This document shows positions 45,763 through 54,572 of a DNA stretch of 64,000 bases, in pieces (within the stretch, counting starts at the first letter, position 1; each line of letters starts with the position of its first letter). Both the position numbers and the translations under genes were made by a program. The notes below the pieces were generated by a model. It was not told the DNA's origin. It saw nothing but the letters and a program-made list of their open reading frames with translations, and did not search any database. The stretch covers positions 2,580 through 66,579 of the forward strand of contig NZ_LR733520.1 in assembly GCF_902506145.1 (NCBI RefSeq), read 5' to 3'. Origin of the DNA: Burkholderia sp. 8Y. Its GTDB lineage: Bacteria; Pseudomonadota; Gammaproteobacteria; Burkholderiales; Burkholderiaceae.

Positions 45763-46620
45763 ATGAGCGGTCAAAACGAGAGCCCGTACTATTTCGTGCC
45801 GCATCCGTCACGGCATCCGATCATGGCTGCGTGCGGCTTGCTGGTAATGCTGTCGTCGCTGGCGGCGTGGGTCAACGGGCAGTCGTTTGCGCCGTTCACC
45901 ACGTTCCTCGGCCTGCTGTTCCTGCTGTTCGTGCTGTGGCACTGGTTCGGCGACGCGATCTCCGAATCGGAAGGCGGCATGTACGGCAAGCGCGTGGATG
46001 TGTCGTACCGCTGGAGCATGAGCTGGTTCATCTTCTCCGAAGTCATGTTTTTCGGCGCGTTCTTCGGTGCGCTCTTCTATGCGCGCGCCATCGCGCTGCA
46101 CGAACTCGGCAGTCTCGATTACAAGCTGATCTGGCCGGACTTCTCCGCCGTCTGGCCGAACAACGGTCCCGCCGCGCTCGTCCCGCATTTCCGCGCGATG
46201 GTGCCGTGGCCCCTGCCGACCATCAACACGGCGCTGCTGCTTTCGTCGGGCGCGACGCTGACGGTGGCGCACCATGCGCTGCGCGAAGATCATCGCAAGA
46301 AGGCGATCGGCTGGCTCGCGGCGACCGTGCTGCTCGGCATGATCTTCCTGTTCTGCCAGGGCTACGAGTACTTCCACGCGTACAACGAACTGAACCTGAC
46401 GCTCTCATCCGGCGTGTACGGCTCGACGTTCTTCCTGCTGACGGGCTTCCACGGCTTCCACGTGTTCCTGGGCGGCACCATGCTCGCCGTGGTGATGGTC
46501 CGGCTGATTCGCGGACACTTCACGCCTGAGCATCACTTCGCTTTCGAAGGCGCCGCGTGGTACTGGCACTTCGTGGACGTCGTGTGGCTCGGGCTTTACG
46601 TCGTCGTCTATTGGCTGTAA
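45763..46620 (+). CDS. ctaE: cytochrome c oxidase subunit III
   Basis: A 285-residue subunit with seven predicted TM helices. Family segments: YYFVPHPSRHPIMAACGL, RWSMSWFIFSEVMFFGAFFG, a GYEYFHAYNELNLTLSSGVY region, FFLLTGFHGFHVFLGG and the terminal YWHFVDVVWLGLYVVVYWL. It stabilises subunit I and proton uptake. A GGAGA site precedes ATG 45763. A terminator follows, so this is probably the end of the structural-subunit transcript. Confidence 0.96.
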   Translation: MSGQNESPYYFVPHPSRHPIMAACGLLVMLSSLAAWVNGQSFAPFTTFLGLLFLLFVLWHWFGDAISESEGGMYGKRVDVSYRWSMSWFIFSEVMFFGAFFGALFYARAIALHELGSLDYKLIWPDFSAVWPNNGPAALVPHFRAMVPWPLPTINTALLLSSGATLTVAHHALREDHRKKAIGWLAATVLLGMIFLFCQGYEYFHAYNELNLTLSSGVYGSTFFLLTGFHGFHVFLGGTMLAVVMVRLIRGHFTPEHHFAFEGAAWYWHFVDVVWLGLYVVVYWL

Positions 46621-46657
46621 CTGCGCTTCTCCGCGGGCTCAGGCTCGCAGTGCAAGC

Positions 46658-46694
46658 ACGCCGCCCCGACGTTCGAGGGCGGCGTTTTGTTTTG
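46658..46694 (+). terminator. rho-independent terminator after ctaE
   Basis: Stem ACGCCGCCC / GGGCGGCGT followed by TTTGTTTTG. It separates the oxidase structural genes from the assembly genes downstream. Confidence 0.85.
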
Positions 46695-46748
46695 TTCCGT
46701 GGCGATGCCGCGACAATACGCCTCGTTCTTGCGAACCTTCGCGGCGGG

Positions 46749-46958
46749 TTATCGTCCGAGAGGAATGCCCGTCGACTGAATCCAGCCCATCCAGTGCGCG
46801 AACAGGATGAACAGGAAGAGCGAAATGGACAGCCCGACGCGCATGGCGAGCGACCACACCATCCGCTTGGTCTTGCCGCGGTCGGTCATCATGAAGTACA
46901 GCGCCGAGCCGAGGCTGCCGAGAATGAGGATGAAAGCGATGGCGACGATAATGTGCAT
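46749..46958 (-). CDS. twin-transmembrane protein (DUF2909-like)
   Basis: A 69-residue protein of two TM helices (MHIIVAIAFILILGSLGSAL and LAMRVGLSISLFLFILFAHW) joined by a basic loop (TDRGKTKRMVW), a hairpin in the inner membrane. Small twin-TM proteins of this kind lie opposite surf1 in Burkholderiales oxidase loci. A role in oxidase assembly is guessed from position only. ATG 46958 is chosen over TTG 46973. It is transcribed divergently from surf1. Confidence 0.75.
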   Translation of the reverse strand: MHIIVAIAFILILGSLGSALYFMMTDRGKTKRMVWSLAMRVGLSISLFLFILFAHWMGWIQSTGIPLGR

Positions 46959-47089
46959 GAAACCAGCCGGCAAAGTTGCTCAACTTGCCCGGATAACGCA
47001 TTGAGCAGTATGGAAACGAGTCATCTCATTATCTCACTCGAAGCATTCCGCCGTGCGGCGGCGCACAGCTTCGCGCGGCGGCCGCGGTC

Positions 47090-47839
47090 ATGAAAATTCG
47101 CTTCTGGCCCACGCTTCTCATTCTGATCGTCGTTGCCGTGACCGTGCGGCTCGGCTTCTGGCAGCGCGACCGCGCGCATCAGAAAGAGGCGCTCAACGCG
47201 CGCATCACGGCGTTCGAAAATGCGCCGGCGCAGCGCGTGGGCGTCGCTCCGATACCGCTGAAATCCGTGGAGTTCCATCGCGTGAAGGCGCGCGGCGAGT
47301 TCATGCCGGAGCGCGTCGTTTATCTCGATAATCGTCCGTATAACGACCAGCCGGGCTTTTACGTCGTGATGCCGCTTAAACTCGAAGGCGGCGGCTACGT
47401 GCTCGTCAATCGGGGATGGTTGCCGCGCAACCTGGCTGACCGCACGGGCATCGAGCCGTACGAGACGCCGACGAGCGTCGTCGAGGTCGAAGGCATCGCG
47501 CGCGCCAATCCGTCGCAGGCGTTCGAGCTGGGCGCGGGCGGATCGGCGACGCATCAGCAGATTCGCCAGAACCTCAGCATTCCGGCCTTTGCCGCTGAAA
47601 CCGGGCTCACGTTTCAGCCGTTCGTGATCCAGCAGACGAACGACACGCACGACCGGCTCGTGCGCGACTGGCCCGCGCCGACGCAGGGCGTCGAGCGCAA
47701 CTACGGCTACATGCTCCAGTGGTGGGGCATGGCCGCCGCCGCCGTGGGCTTCGGCCTGTACGCCGCGCGCCGCGCCGCGAAGAAAGGCGGCACGCGTCTG
47801 GTGGACGACCCCGACGACGAAGCCGTGGACCACGCGTGA
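47090..47839 (+). CDS. SURF1 family cytochrome oxidase assembly protein
   Basis: A 249-residue inner-membrane protein that helps insert heme a into subunit I. It has an N-terminal TM helix (TLLILIVVAVTVRLGFWQRDR), the family motif FWQRDRAHQKE, periplasmic segments VYLDNRPYNDQPGFYVVMP and VLVNRGWLPR, and a C-terminal TM helix (YMLQWWGMAAAAVGFGLYAA). This two-TM layout and the GWLPR/NYGYMLQWW motifs are typical of Surf1. It is the first gene of the assembly cluster surf1-ctaA-ctaB-sco. Confidence 0.93.
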   Translation: MKIRFWPTLLILIVVAVTVRLGFWQRDRAHQKEALNARITAFENAPAQRVGVAPIPLKSVEFHRVKARGEFMPERVVYLDNRPYNDQPGFYVVMPLKLEGGGYVLVNRGWLPRNLADRTGIEPYETPTSVVEVEGIARANPSQAFELGAGGSATHQQIRQNLSIPAFAAETGLTFQPFVIQQTNDTHDRLVRDWPAPTQGVERNYGYMLQWWGMAAAAVGFGLYAARRAAKKGGTRLVDDPDDEAVDHA

Positions 47840-47861
47840 CTCAACTCTCACTGAATTCTTG

Positions 47862-48500
47862 ATGCCATCTCAACGTCCCACGACTGCCGACAGACCCCGC
47901 ACGCCCCCAAGAGGATCATGGATCAGCGGCCGCTGGATGCTCGTGCTGCTCGCGCTCGTCTGCGCGGCGCCGGTCATCGCTTCGTATCTGATGTACTACG
48001 TGTTCAAGCCGGCGGGCGGCACGTCGAGCTATGGCGCGCTGATCGAACCGCAGCGGCCGATTCCGGCGCAACTCGTTGTCACGGACGAAAAAGGGCAGGC
48101 CATGCCGCTCAAGTCGCTCGAAGGCAAATGGCTGATGATCACCGTCAACGGCAGCAATTGCGACGAGCAATGCGTGACGCGCCTCTACTTCATGCGGCAG
48201 GTGCGGGTGCTGCAATCGGCGGAGCGCGAGCGTGTGGTCAACGTCTGGCTGCGCACGGATGACAATCCCGTCGCGGATGTCATCAAGACGGCGTATCCGC
48301 AGCCGGACACGCGCATGCTGATCGCGAATCCGCGCGCCATCGCCGACTGGCTGCCCGCTGCGGACGGCACGAAAATCACGGACCACATCTATCTGGTGGA
48401 CCCGAACGGCAATCTGATGATGCGCTTCCCGAAGAATCCCGATCCCAAGAAGATCAACGCGGATCTGGCGAAGCTCCTGAAGTGGTCGCGGATCGGATAA
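47862..48500 (+). CDS. membrane-anchored Sco/thioredoxin-like protein of the oxidase cluster
   Basis: A 212-residue protein with one TM helix (WMLVLLALVCAAPVIASYLM) and a periplasmic domain of thioredoxin-like pattern: EGKWLMITVNGSNCDEQCVT carries a Cys-x3-Cys in the position of the Sco copper site, and DHIYLVDPNGNLMMRFP resembles the C-terminal strand. A Sco-type His is present in TDHIYLV. It lies between surf1 and ctaA, where Burkholderiales have a conserved uncharacterised assembly protein. Copper binding or thiol reduction is plausible. ATG 47862 follows a TTG at 47859. Confidence 0.75.
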   Translation: MPSQRPTTADRPRTPPRGSWISGRWMLVLLALVCAAPVIASYLMYYVFKPAGGTSSYGALIEPQRPIPAQLVVTDEKGQAMPLKSLEGKWLMITVNGSNCDEQCVTRLYFMRQVRVLQSAERERVVNVWLRTDDNPVADVIKTAYPQPDTRMLIANPRAIADWLPAADGTKITDHIYLVDPNGNLMMRFPKNPDPKKINADLAKLLKWSRIG

Positions 48501-48521
48501 AACGCGGGTTGAAGGTGAAAC

Positions 48522-49634
48522 ATGAGTTATGTATTGCAATTGGGGCTGATCGGCTTGTGCATCGCGCTTTTGCCGCTGTCCTTCGTCTGGGTGAAAGCCG
48601 ATGACAACAAGTTCCGCAAGCTCGTCTGGCTGACCACGTTTCTGACGCTCGATCTCATCATGTTCGGCGGCTTCACGCGCCTGACCGATTCCGGCCTCGG
48701 GTGTCCCGACTGGCCCGGCTGCTACGGCACGTCGTCGCCGTTCATCGCGCACGCGCAAATTGCCGCCGCGTATCAGGCGATGCCCACCGGCCCCGTCAGC
48801 ATGGTCAAGGCGTGGATCGAGATGCTGCACCGCTACTTCGCGATGGCGATCGGCGTGCTGATCATCGCGCAGGTGGTCATCGCGTGGACGGCGCGCATCA
48901 AGCGTCGTCCGCTGCACGTGTCGCCGTGGTGGCCGACCGGCATCCTGCTGCTGATCTGCCTGCAAGGCGCGTTCGGCGCGTGGACCGTCACGTTGAAGCT
49001 GCAGCCGGTCATCGTCACGACGCATCTGTTGCTCGGACTCGCGCTGCTCGGCGCGCTCGGCTGGCTCGCGGCGCGGCAGACGCCGATTCCGTCGCTCGAT
49101 TCTGCCGCCGCGCGCTGGATGCCCGCCGCGCTCTTCGGGCTTGCGCTGCTGGTGGTGCAAATCGCGCTCGGCGGCTGGGTGAGCACGAACTATGCTGTAC
49201 TGGCCTGCACCGACTTTCCGCTCTGCAACGGCCAATGGATTCCGCCGATGAACTTCGAACACGGCTTTCACCTGTGGCGCGCGCTCGGCATGACCGGCGA
49301 CGGCGACGTGATCTCGCAGGACGCGCTGGTTGCGATTCACTGGACGCACCGCACATTCGCGGTCGTCGTCGTGCTGTATTTGCTGTGGCTGGCCGCGAAA
49401 CTGCGCCGCTTCGAATCGCTACGCACGCCGGCGAACGGCGTGCTGGCGGTCATCGTCATTCAATTCCTGACCGGTATGTCGAACATCGTGCTGCAATGGC
49501 CGCTGCCGATTGCCGTCGCCCATAACGGCGGGGCCGCGATCCTGCTGCTTCTGCTCGTCATGCTAAACTTTCGAATCTCTTCCAGCCGTCCCGGCCGCGC
49601 CGCGCTTCCCGCACGCGACGTCGTTTCAGCGTGA
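48522..49634 (+). CDS. ctaA: heme A synthase CtaA/COX15
   Basis: Oxidises the C8 methyl of heme O to make heme A. It has 370 residues, with eight predicted TM helices in two repeats. Heme-ligating histidines appear in MLHRYFAMAIG, VTTHLLLGLALLG and IHWTHRTFAVVVV. The GGFTRLTDSGLGCPDWPGCYG and CTDFPLCNGQW loops hold the conserved cysteines. It lies six bases before ctaB, so the two heme-modifying enzymes are coupled. Confidence 0.95.
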   Translation: MSYVLQLGLIGLCIALLPLSFVWVKADDNKFRKLVWLTTFLTLDLIMFGGFTRLTDSGLGCPDWPGCYGTSSPFIAHAQIAAAYQAMPTGPVSMVKAWIEMLHRYFAMAIGVLIIAQVVIAWTARIKRRPLHVSPWWPTGILLLICLQGAFGAWTVTLKLQPVIVTTHLLLGLALLGALGWLAARQTPIPSLDSAAARWMPAALFGLALLVVQIALGGWVSTNYAVLACTDFPLCNGQWIPPMNFEHGFHLWRALGMTGDGDVISQDALVAIHWTHRTFAVVVVLYLLWLAAKLRRFESLRTPANGVLAVIVIQFLTGMSNIVLQWPLPIAVAHNGGAAILLLLLVMLNFRISSSRPGRAALPARDVVSA

Positions 49635-49640
49635 TGGCTC

Positions 49641-50552
49641 ATGCCCATGGATAGCACGACACTCAATTCCCCCCTCGGCAGCCGCGTCTCGCAATACATT
49701 GCGCTGACCAAGCCGCGCGTCACCCAGCTCGCCGTGTTTTGCGCCGTCATCGGCATGTTTCTGTCGACGCCCGGCATGGTTCCCTGGACCAAGCTGCTCG
49801 GCGGCGCGGTCGGCATCTGGCTGCTGGCGGGCGCGGCGTTCGCCATCAATTGCCTCGTCGAACAGAAAGTCGATGCAAAGATGCGCCGCACCGCGTGGCG
49901 TCCTTCGGCGCGCGGACAGATCACGAGCGCGCAGATTCTGATGTTCTCGGCGGTGCTGGGCGGCATCGGCATGTGGACGCTGTACCGCTTCACCAATCCG
50001 CTGACGATGTGGCTCACGCTCGCCACCTTCGTCGGATACGCGGTCATTTACACGCTGTTGCTGAAGCCCTATACGCCGCAGAACATCGTGATCGGCGGCG
50101 CGTCGGGCGCCATGCCGCCCGCGCTCGGCTGGGCAGCGGTCACGGGCGCGGTCCCGGGCGACGCGTGGATTCTCGTGCTCATCATCTTCGTCTGGACGCC
50201 GCCGCATTTCTGGGCGCTCGCGCTGTATCGCCGCAAGGACTACGAGAACGCCGGCCTGCCCATGCTGCCCGTCACGCATGGCGAAAAGTACACGCTGCTG
50301 AATATTTTTCTCTACACCATCGTGCTGTTCGCCGTCACGCTGATGCCGTTTATCTCCGGCATGAGCGGCGTCGTGTATCTGGCGAGCGCAGTGGCGCTGG
50401 GCGGCGTCTTTCTGGGCTATACGTGGAAGCTGTATCGCGAATACTCGGACGCGCTCGCGCGCAAGACCTTCCGCTACTCCATCGTGTATCTGTCGCTGCT
50501 CTTCGGGGCGCTGCTCGTCGATCACTACGTGCGCACGGTGATCGGCGCATGA
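49641..50552 (+). CDS. ctaB: protoheme IX farnesyltransferase CtaB/CyoE
   Basis: Adds the hydroxyethylfarnesyl tail to heme b, making heme O, the substrate of CtaA. It has 303 residues, about nine TM helices, and the UbiA-family aspartate-rich loops: [19 protein letters not shown] and [19 protein letters not shown]. The latter with [13 protein letters not shown] is the CyoE signature. The start is 49641 (MPMDSTTL); ATG 49647 also possible. The stop overlaps the sco start as ATGA (50549-50552). Confidence 0.96.
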   Translation: MPMDSTTLNSPLGSRVSQYIALTKPRVTQLAVFCAVIGMFLSTPGMVPWTKLLGGAVGIWLLAGAAFAINCLVEQKVDAKMRRTAWRPSARGQITSAQILMFSAVLGGIGMWTLYRFTNPLTMWLTLATFVGYAVIYTLLLKPYTPQNIVIGGASGAMPPALGWAAVTGAVPGDAWILVLIIFVWTPPHFWALALYRRKDYENAGLPMLPVTHGEKYTLLNIFLYTIVLFAVTLMPFISGMSGVVYLASAVALGGVFLGYTWKLYREYSDALARKTFRYSIVYLSLLFGALLVDHYVRTVIGA

Positions 50553-51139
50553 GGCATATCGTTCTTCGGTTGCTCGCGCTGTTCGCCTGCGCGGTCGCGC
50601 TGTGCGCGTGTGAGAAAGCGCCGGATTTCAAGAATCTGGACATCACCGGCAACAAGCAGTTCGGCAGCGATTTTGCCTTGCCGGATACGGCCGGCAAAAC
50701 GCGCACGCTCGCGGATTTCAAAGGCAAGGCAGTGGTGCTGTTCTTCGGCTACACGCATTGCCCGGACGTTTGCCCGACGACGCTCGCCGAACTATCGCAA
50801 GCCATGCAGCAGCTCGGCGACAAGGCGAAAGACGTGCAAGTGCTGATGGTCACCGTCGATCCCGCACGCGATACCTCCGCACTGCTCGGCCAGTACGTGA
50901 CGGCGTTCAATCCGACGTACATCGGCTTGCGTCCGGCCAATGACGCCGAGCTTCAGAAAGTCGCGAAGGACTTTCGCGTCTACTACGCGAAGGCGGCGGG
51001 CAAGACGCCCGGCGACTACACGATGGATCACACCGCCGCAAGCTACGTCTTCGACAAGGACGGCAAGCTGCGGCTTTTCGCGCGCGATGGACAAGGCGTC
51101 GAGCCGTGGGTGCACGATCTGAAGCTGCTGATCGACTGA
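50549..51139 (+). CDS. SCO1/SenC family copper chaperone, lipoprotein
   Basis: A 196-residue copper metallochaperone for the CuA site of subunit II. The N-terminus is a lipoprotein signal ([15 protein letters not shown], lipobox before Cys). Copper-binding site: [16 protein letters not shown] (Cys-x3-Cys) plus a distant His in [13 protein letters not shown]. The thioredoxin fold is clear in [12 protein letters not shown]. It is translationally coupled to ctaB and followed by a terminator, closing the assembly operon. Confidence 0.95.
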   Translation: MRHIVLRLLALFACAVALCACEKAPDFKNLDITGNKQFGSDFALPDTAGKTRTLADFKGKAVVLFFGYTHCPDVCPTTLAELSQAMQQLGDKAKDVQVLMVTVDPARDTSALLGQYVTAFNPTYIGLRPANDAELQKVAKDFRVYYAKAAGKTPGDYTMDHTAASYVFDKDGKLRLFARDGQGVEPWVHDLKLLID

Positions 51140-51154
51140 GCAACGGATCATTCG

Positions 51155-51176
51155 AAGCGGCCTGCGGGCCGCTTTT
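51155..51176 (+). terminator. terminator after sco
   Basis: Stem AAGCGGCC / GGCCGCTT around TGCG, followed by TTGCTT. The T-run is short, so efficiency is uncertain. Confidence 0.65.
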
Positions 51177-51216
51177 GCTTCATGGCTTCATGGCTTCATC
51201 GCTTCATGGCTTCGAT
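51177..51216. repeat. octamer tandem repeat GCTTCATG
   Basis: Five adjacent copies of an eight-base unit, with the third reading GCTTCATC and the fifth GCTTCGAT. It spans the stop codon of the minus-strand YciI gene, whose TGA is within the fourth copy, so copy number changes could alter its C-terminus. Confidence 0.8.
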
Positions 51217-51500
51217 GGTTGCGGCACATTCCACCTCGGCGCGAGGCGCGCCGCGTTGAACTCGGTGATCTCGTAATGCGCTAGTTGCTGCCGCGCGAAC
51301 GGGTCTTCCGCGATGATTTCGTCGAGCCACGCGCGATCGACACCTGACGCGATGATCACGCCGCCGTCGTGCGGCACCTTTGGCCCTGCCATCACGAAAA
51401 CGCCCGCCGCGAAATACCGTTCGAGGAAGCGGCGATGTTCTTCCAGTGCATCGTCGATTTCGGCAAGCGCGCCGGTGTAACGCAGGTTGATCACGTACAT
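51204..51500 (-). CDS. YciI family protein
   Basis: A 98-residue protein of the YciI/YCII-related dimeric ferredoxin-like family. Features: N-terminal MYVINLRYTGALAEIDDALE, the histidine in LEEHRRFLERYFAAG, FVMAGPKVPHDGGVIIASG and the PFARQQLAHYEITEF block. Some relatives act in chloroaromatic degradation, most are uncharacterised. It is convergent with sco; its 3' end is formed by an octamer repeat. Confidence 0.88.
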   Translation of the reverse strand: MYVINLRYTGALAEIDDALEEHRRFLERYFAAGVFVMAGPKVPHDGGVIIASGVDRAWLDEIIAEDPFARQQLAHYEITEFNAARLAPRWNVPQPSKP

Positions 51501-51700
51501 GTAAGCCGCCGTCGGGAAGTGAGTCGCAACTCCGATTCTAAGCGGACCCTGAGCCGACCGCGCGCCGGATATTCACATGAGGAATCTGTATTTCCGCCCG
51601 CGCCGCGCCTGTGCGAGCATGCGCCGCTCCGGCCGGATTGCTCGCGCCGGAGCCCGTATCACGTTATCCCGCAGTCATTTGCATTCGAAACAGGAAGACC

Positions 51701-52513
51701 ATGCAGCGCAGAAATATGCTTAAAGCCCTGGCGGCCGTCGTGGCGTCGGCCGCGTTCGTCACGAGTTTCTCGGCACACGCCGACGACAAGGTCATCAAGG
51801 TCGGCACGATCAGCGGGCCCGACGCCCAGATCTGGCAAGTCGTGCAGAAGGTCGCCAAGCGCGAGGGGCTCAGCGTGAAGGTGATCGAGTTCAACGACTA
51901 CGTGCAGCCGAACGCCGCGCTCGACGCCGGCGATCTCGACGCCAACAGTTTTCAGCATCAGCCGTATCTGGACAGCCAGGTCAAACAGCGCGGCTACAAG
52001 ATCGTGAGCGCGGGCCTGACCTACATTTCGCCGCTCGGCGTGTACTCGAAGAAGTTGCAGTCGCTGAAGGACCTGCCGCAAGGTGCGAAGGTCGCGGTGC
52101 CGAACGATCCGTCGAACGAGAATCGCGCGCTCTTGCTGCTGCAGTCGCAAGGCGTCATCAAGCTGAAGGCGGGCGCGGGCGCTAACGGCAATAACGCGAC
52201 TGCGCTCGACGTCGCCGAAAACCCGAAGAAGATCAAACTGGTGGAACTCGACGCGGCGCAGTTGCCGCGCACGCTCGCGGATGTCGACGCCGCCGCGATC
52301 AACACGAACTTCGCGCTCGCCGCAGGTCTGCAGCCGACGAAAGATGCGATCGCGCTCGAAGACGTGCATAGCCCGTACGCGAATCTCATCGCCGTGCGCG
52401 CGAAGGACAAGGATCAGCCGTGGGTGAAGAAGCTGGTCGCAGCCTACCAGTCGGACGATGTGCGCCAGTTCATGAAGAGCGAATTCAAGGGCTCGGTCGT
52501 GCCTTCGTTCTAA
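51701..52513 (+). CDS. MetQ/NlpA family substrate-binding protein
   Basis: A 270-residue periplasmic binding protein of the D-methionine uptake family. A signal peptide (to about residue 26, ...FSAHADD) is cut by signal peptidase I; there is no lipobox. Mature motifs: KVGTISGPDAQIW, VKVIEFNDYVQPNAAL, DANSFQHQPYLD and VAVPNDPSNENRALLLLQ, all typical of MetQ. The ATPase and permease genes (metN, metI) are not adjacent, so it is an orphan binding protein. The ligand is methionine or a related amino acid by family. ATG 51701 is preceded by AGGAAG. A terminator follows. Confidence 0.9.
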   Translation: MQRRNMLKALAAVVASAAFVTSFSAHADDKVIKVGTISGPDAQIWQVVQKVAKREGLSVKVIEFNDYVQPNAALDAGDLDANSFQHQPYLDSQVKQRGYKIVSAGLTYISPLGVYSKKLQSLKDLPQGAKVAVPNDPSNENRALLLLQSQGVIKLKAGAGANGNNATALDVAENPKKIKLVELDAAQLPRTLADVDAAAINTNFALAAGLQPTKDAIALEDVHSPYANLIAVRAKDKDQPWVKKLVAAYQSDDVRQFMKSEFKGSVVPSF

Positions 52514-52533
52514 GCGGCGGCACCCTGCGGTCG

Positions 52534-52566
52534 AAAACGGCGTCCCCCCCGGACGCCGTTTTTTTT
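52534..52566. terminator. strong terminator between metQ-like and MarR-GNAT genes
   Basis: Perfect 10-bp stem AACGGCGTCC / GGACGCCGTT around five C residues, with a run of T downstream and A upstream. Positioned to end both convergent genes. Confidence 0.92.
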
Positions 52567-52572
52567 GCGCGC

Positions 52573-53499
52573 TCAGTCGGCGTAGATGCGGCGCAACTCG
52601 CGCTCCCAGACGAGGGTGGCGTCGTCGCCCTGTTGCGCCTTGAAGCCGGTCCGCATGAAAAGCCCGCACAGATCTTCACGCGCCTCATCGAGCCGGCACA
52701 CGACGCTGGCGTAGCCCGCGCCCTGTGCGAAGTTCGTGCACGCGGCGACGAGTTGCTCGCCGAGACCGCGGCGGCGCGCGCCCGGCTCCACGAATAACAA
52801 CTCGATGCACGCCTGACCCTCGGAGGCGGCGGTGAGGAGCGCCGCGCCGACGCGCGCGTCGCCTTCCTGTTCCGCGACCCAGCACGCGATGCGCGGCGTG
52901 TCCCTTTGCATCGCGCCGAGAAAGCGCGACACGACCCTGGCGGCGTGCGCTTCGTAGGCGAGACTGGCGCGGTCGGGCACGTCGAGGTGGGCGTGGCGTT
53001 CGATCATCCAGCCGAAATCGCCGCAGCGAGGGCTGCGCAGGCGCGTCGCGACATGGTGCGACGACGGCGTCAGAAGCCGCTCGATGTCGGCCATCGCGAG
53101 CGACAAATGCTCGATCTCACCCGGCCCCAGCGAATTCAGCAGCGACGCGGTTTCCGCGGAGACGTGCAAATCCAGTTCATCGACCTTGGCTTTGGCCTCG
53201 GGCGTCATGGTCAGGATATGCGCGCGCCCGTCGGATTCGTTCTTGCGCCGCACGACCAGACCGAGCTTCTGGAAATTGGTGATGAGCCGGCTGAGATATC
53301 CGGTGTCCAGCCCAAGGTTGCGCGACAGGTCCGCGGCGGTGTGCGCGCGTTCGTGCGCGAGTTCATGAAGAATGCGCACCTCCGTCAAGGAGAAATGGCT
53401 CTTGTGGAGGCGCTCGTGAAAAGCGCCCGCATGGCGCGCGTAAAACCGGTTGAAGCGTCGCACGGCCTCGACAGCCCGACTCGGATCAAAACATCCCAT
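52573..53499 (-). CDS. MarR-type regulator fused to a GNAT acetyltransferase
   Basis: A 308-residue two-domain protein. Residues 1-145 are a MarR winged HTH (SHFSLTEVRILHELAHERA, LSRNLGLDTGYLSRLITNF, wing KNESDGRAHILTMT). Residues 155-305 are a GNAT N-acetyltransferase, with the acetyl-CoA loop VEPGARRRGLGEQLVAACTN and LFMRTGFKAQQGDD. Such bifunctional HTH/GNAT proteins are a known subfamily; their targets are mostly unknown. It stands alone, and 53500-53771 upstream is A/T-rich and should contain its promoter. Substrate not predictable. Confidence 0.88.
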   Translation of the reverse strand: MGCFDPSRAVEAVRRFNRFYARHAGAFHERLHKSHFSLTEVRILHELAHERAHTAADLSRNLGLDTGYLSRLITNFQKLGLVVRRKNESDGRAHILTMTPEAKAKVDELDLHVSAETASLLNSLGPGEIEHLSLAMADIERLLTPSSHHVATRLRSPRCGDFGWMIERHAHLDVPDRASLAYEAHAARVVSRFLGAMQRDTPRIACWVAEQEGDARVGAALLTAASEGQACIELLFVEPGARRRGLGEQLVAACTNFAQGAGYASVVCRLDEAREDLCGLFMRTGFKAQQGDDATLVWERELRRIYAD

Positions 53500-53831
53500 T
53501 GTGGCTTTGCTCTCTCAAAAATATATGGTTCTTTTGAATTAGTTGCGATTCCGAACTAATGGCGCATTGTGCCAAAGAAAGCACGATCGTGCGAATACGA
53601 AAATGCCCGAATTTTCACGGACTTGCGGCAACGGCTATGGATTGGTTCCATTCCGTCCGCTATGCGGGTAAGTCCCGATGGCGTCAAAGCTGCGAAACTA
53701 CCATTCAAACGAGTTGTAACTTATTGATTAAAAGCAAGATTTGTCGTCCGTCCAAAGCCGTTAGGCTCGCGTTGACTGGTATTATGTTGGTTATATAATG
53801 GGCTCCAGTCAGGGCGTCGTGAGGTCTTTTC
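53500..53831. other. A/T-rich divergent region before the nag operon
   Basis: Visibly lower G+C than the flanks. A frame at 53559-53798 is open for 79 codons but has no ribosome site and no family look, so it is not called. The region contains the nag promoter at 53772-53799 and presumably the promoter of the MarR-GNAT gene. Confidence 0.5.
53772..53799 (+). promoter_or_regulatory. sigma-70 promoter with operator-like repeats, nag operon
   Basis: TTGACT (53772-53777), a 16-base spacer and TATAAT (53794-53799). Two direct half-sites, TGGTATTA (53777-53784) and TGGTTATA (53788-53795), lie 11 bases apart inside it. Repeats placed between -35 and -10 suit repression by a GntR-type protein such as the one encoded next. 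Confidence 0.75.
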
Positions 53832-54572
53832 TTGAGACAAAATTGGAAAGATCTCACGCCGCACAGTGACAGCGACACGCCGCTCTATCTCCAACTGGCC
53901 GCGCGTCTTGCATCAGCCATTCACGCGGGCGCGTGCTCGGCCGGCGAGGCGCTCCCCTTCGGAGCGCACGTTGTCCGAGGGCGTCGGTGTGTCGCGTGTC
54001 GCGTGTCACGGCGCGCAAGGCCATCGCGTTGCTCGTCGAGCAGGGACTCATCAGGCGGGTGCGCGGAGCGGGCAGTTTCATCACGCCGCGTGGCAGATCC
54101 GTTGTCGAGACTGACCGGCTTCACGCGAAAGATGGAACAACGCGGCTTCTCGCCCGATTCTGTTTGGCTCGGCCGCGGACTGCGAATCGCCAGTCGCGAA
54201 GAAACCGTGCGTCTCGGGTTGTCGCCCGGCGCGGCGGTGGCGAGTCTCAGGCGATTGCGGCGGGCGGACGGCATCGTGATGGCGGTCGAGCAATCCACGC
54301 TGCCGGCCTGGCTCGTGCCGGAGCCGCTTCTGATCGGCGCGTCGTTGTGCCGGTATCTGGAGGAGCGCGGGCAGGCGGTCGTGCGCGCATTGCAGCACTT
54401 TCGCGCGGTGAACGCAGGCGCGGACATCGCGCGGCTGATGGGCGTGGCGCCGGGAGCCGCGTTGCTCGTGATCACGCGTATCGGCTATGCGGCGAATCAG
54501 CGCGCGATCGAATTGATGGATACGTATTGCCGCGACGACTACTACGACTTCGTCGCGGAGCTGCATCGATGA
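53832..54572 (+). pseudogene. GntR/HutC-family nag regulator with scrambled DNA-binding domain
   Basis: The frame from 53832 is open for 246 codons. It starts as a normal GntR protein (TPLYLQLAARLASAIHAG) and ends as an intact UTRA effector domain (from about residue 87, VADPLSRLTGFTRKMEQRG). The middle, residues 43-86, reads as arginine-rich nonsense. The expected winged-HTH sequence is present in the other two forward frames: SERTLSEGVGVSRV, then TARKAIALLVEQGLIRRVRG. Changes visible are an extra C in CCCC at 53954-53957, a seven-base tandem duplication GCGTGTC (53994-54007) and a third shift near 54084-54094; together they restore the frame. Start TTG or an alternative is uncertain. DNA binding is probably lost unless the indels are sequencing errors. 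Confidence 0.75.

Noticed and set aside
53559-53798. 79-codon frame before the nag promoter
   Set aside because: No ribosome site, unusual composition and overlap with the promoter.
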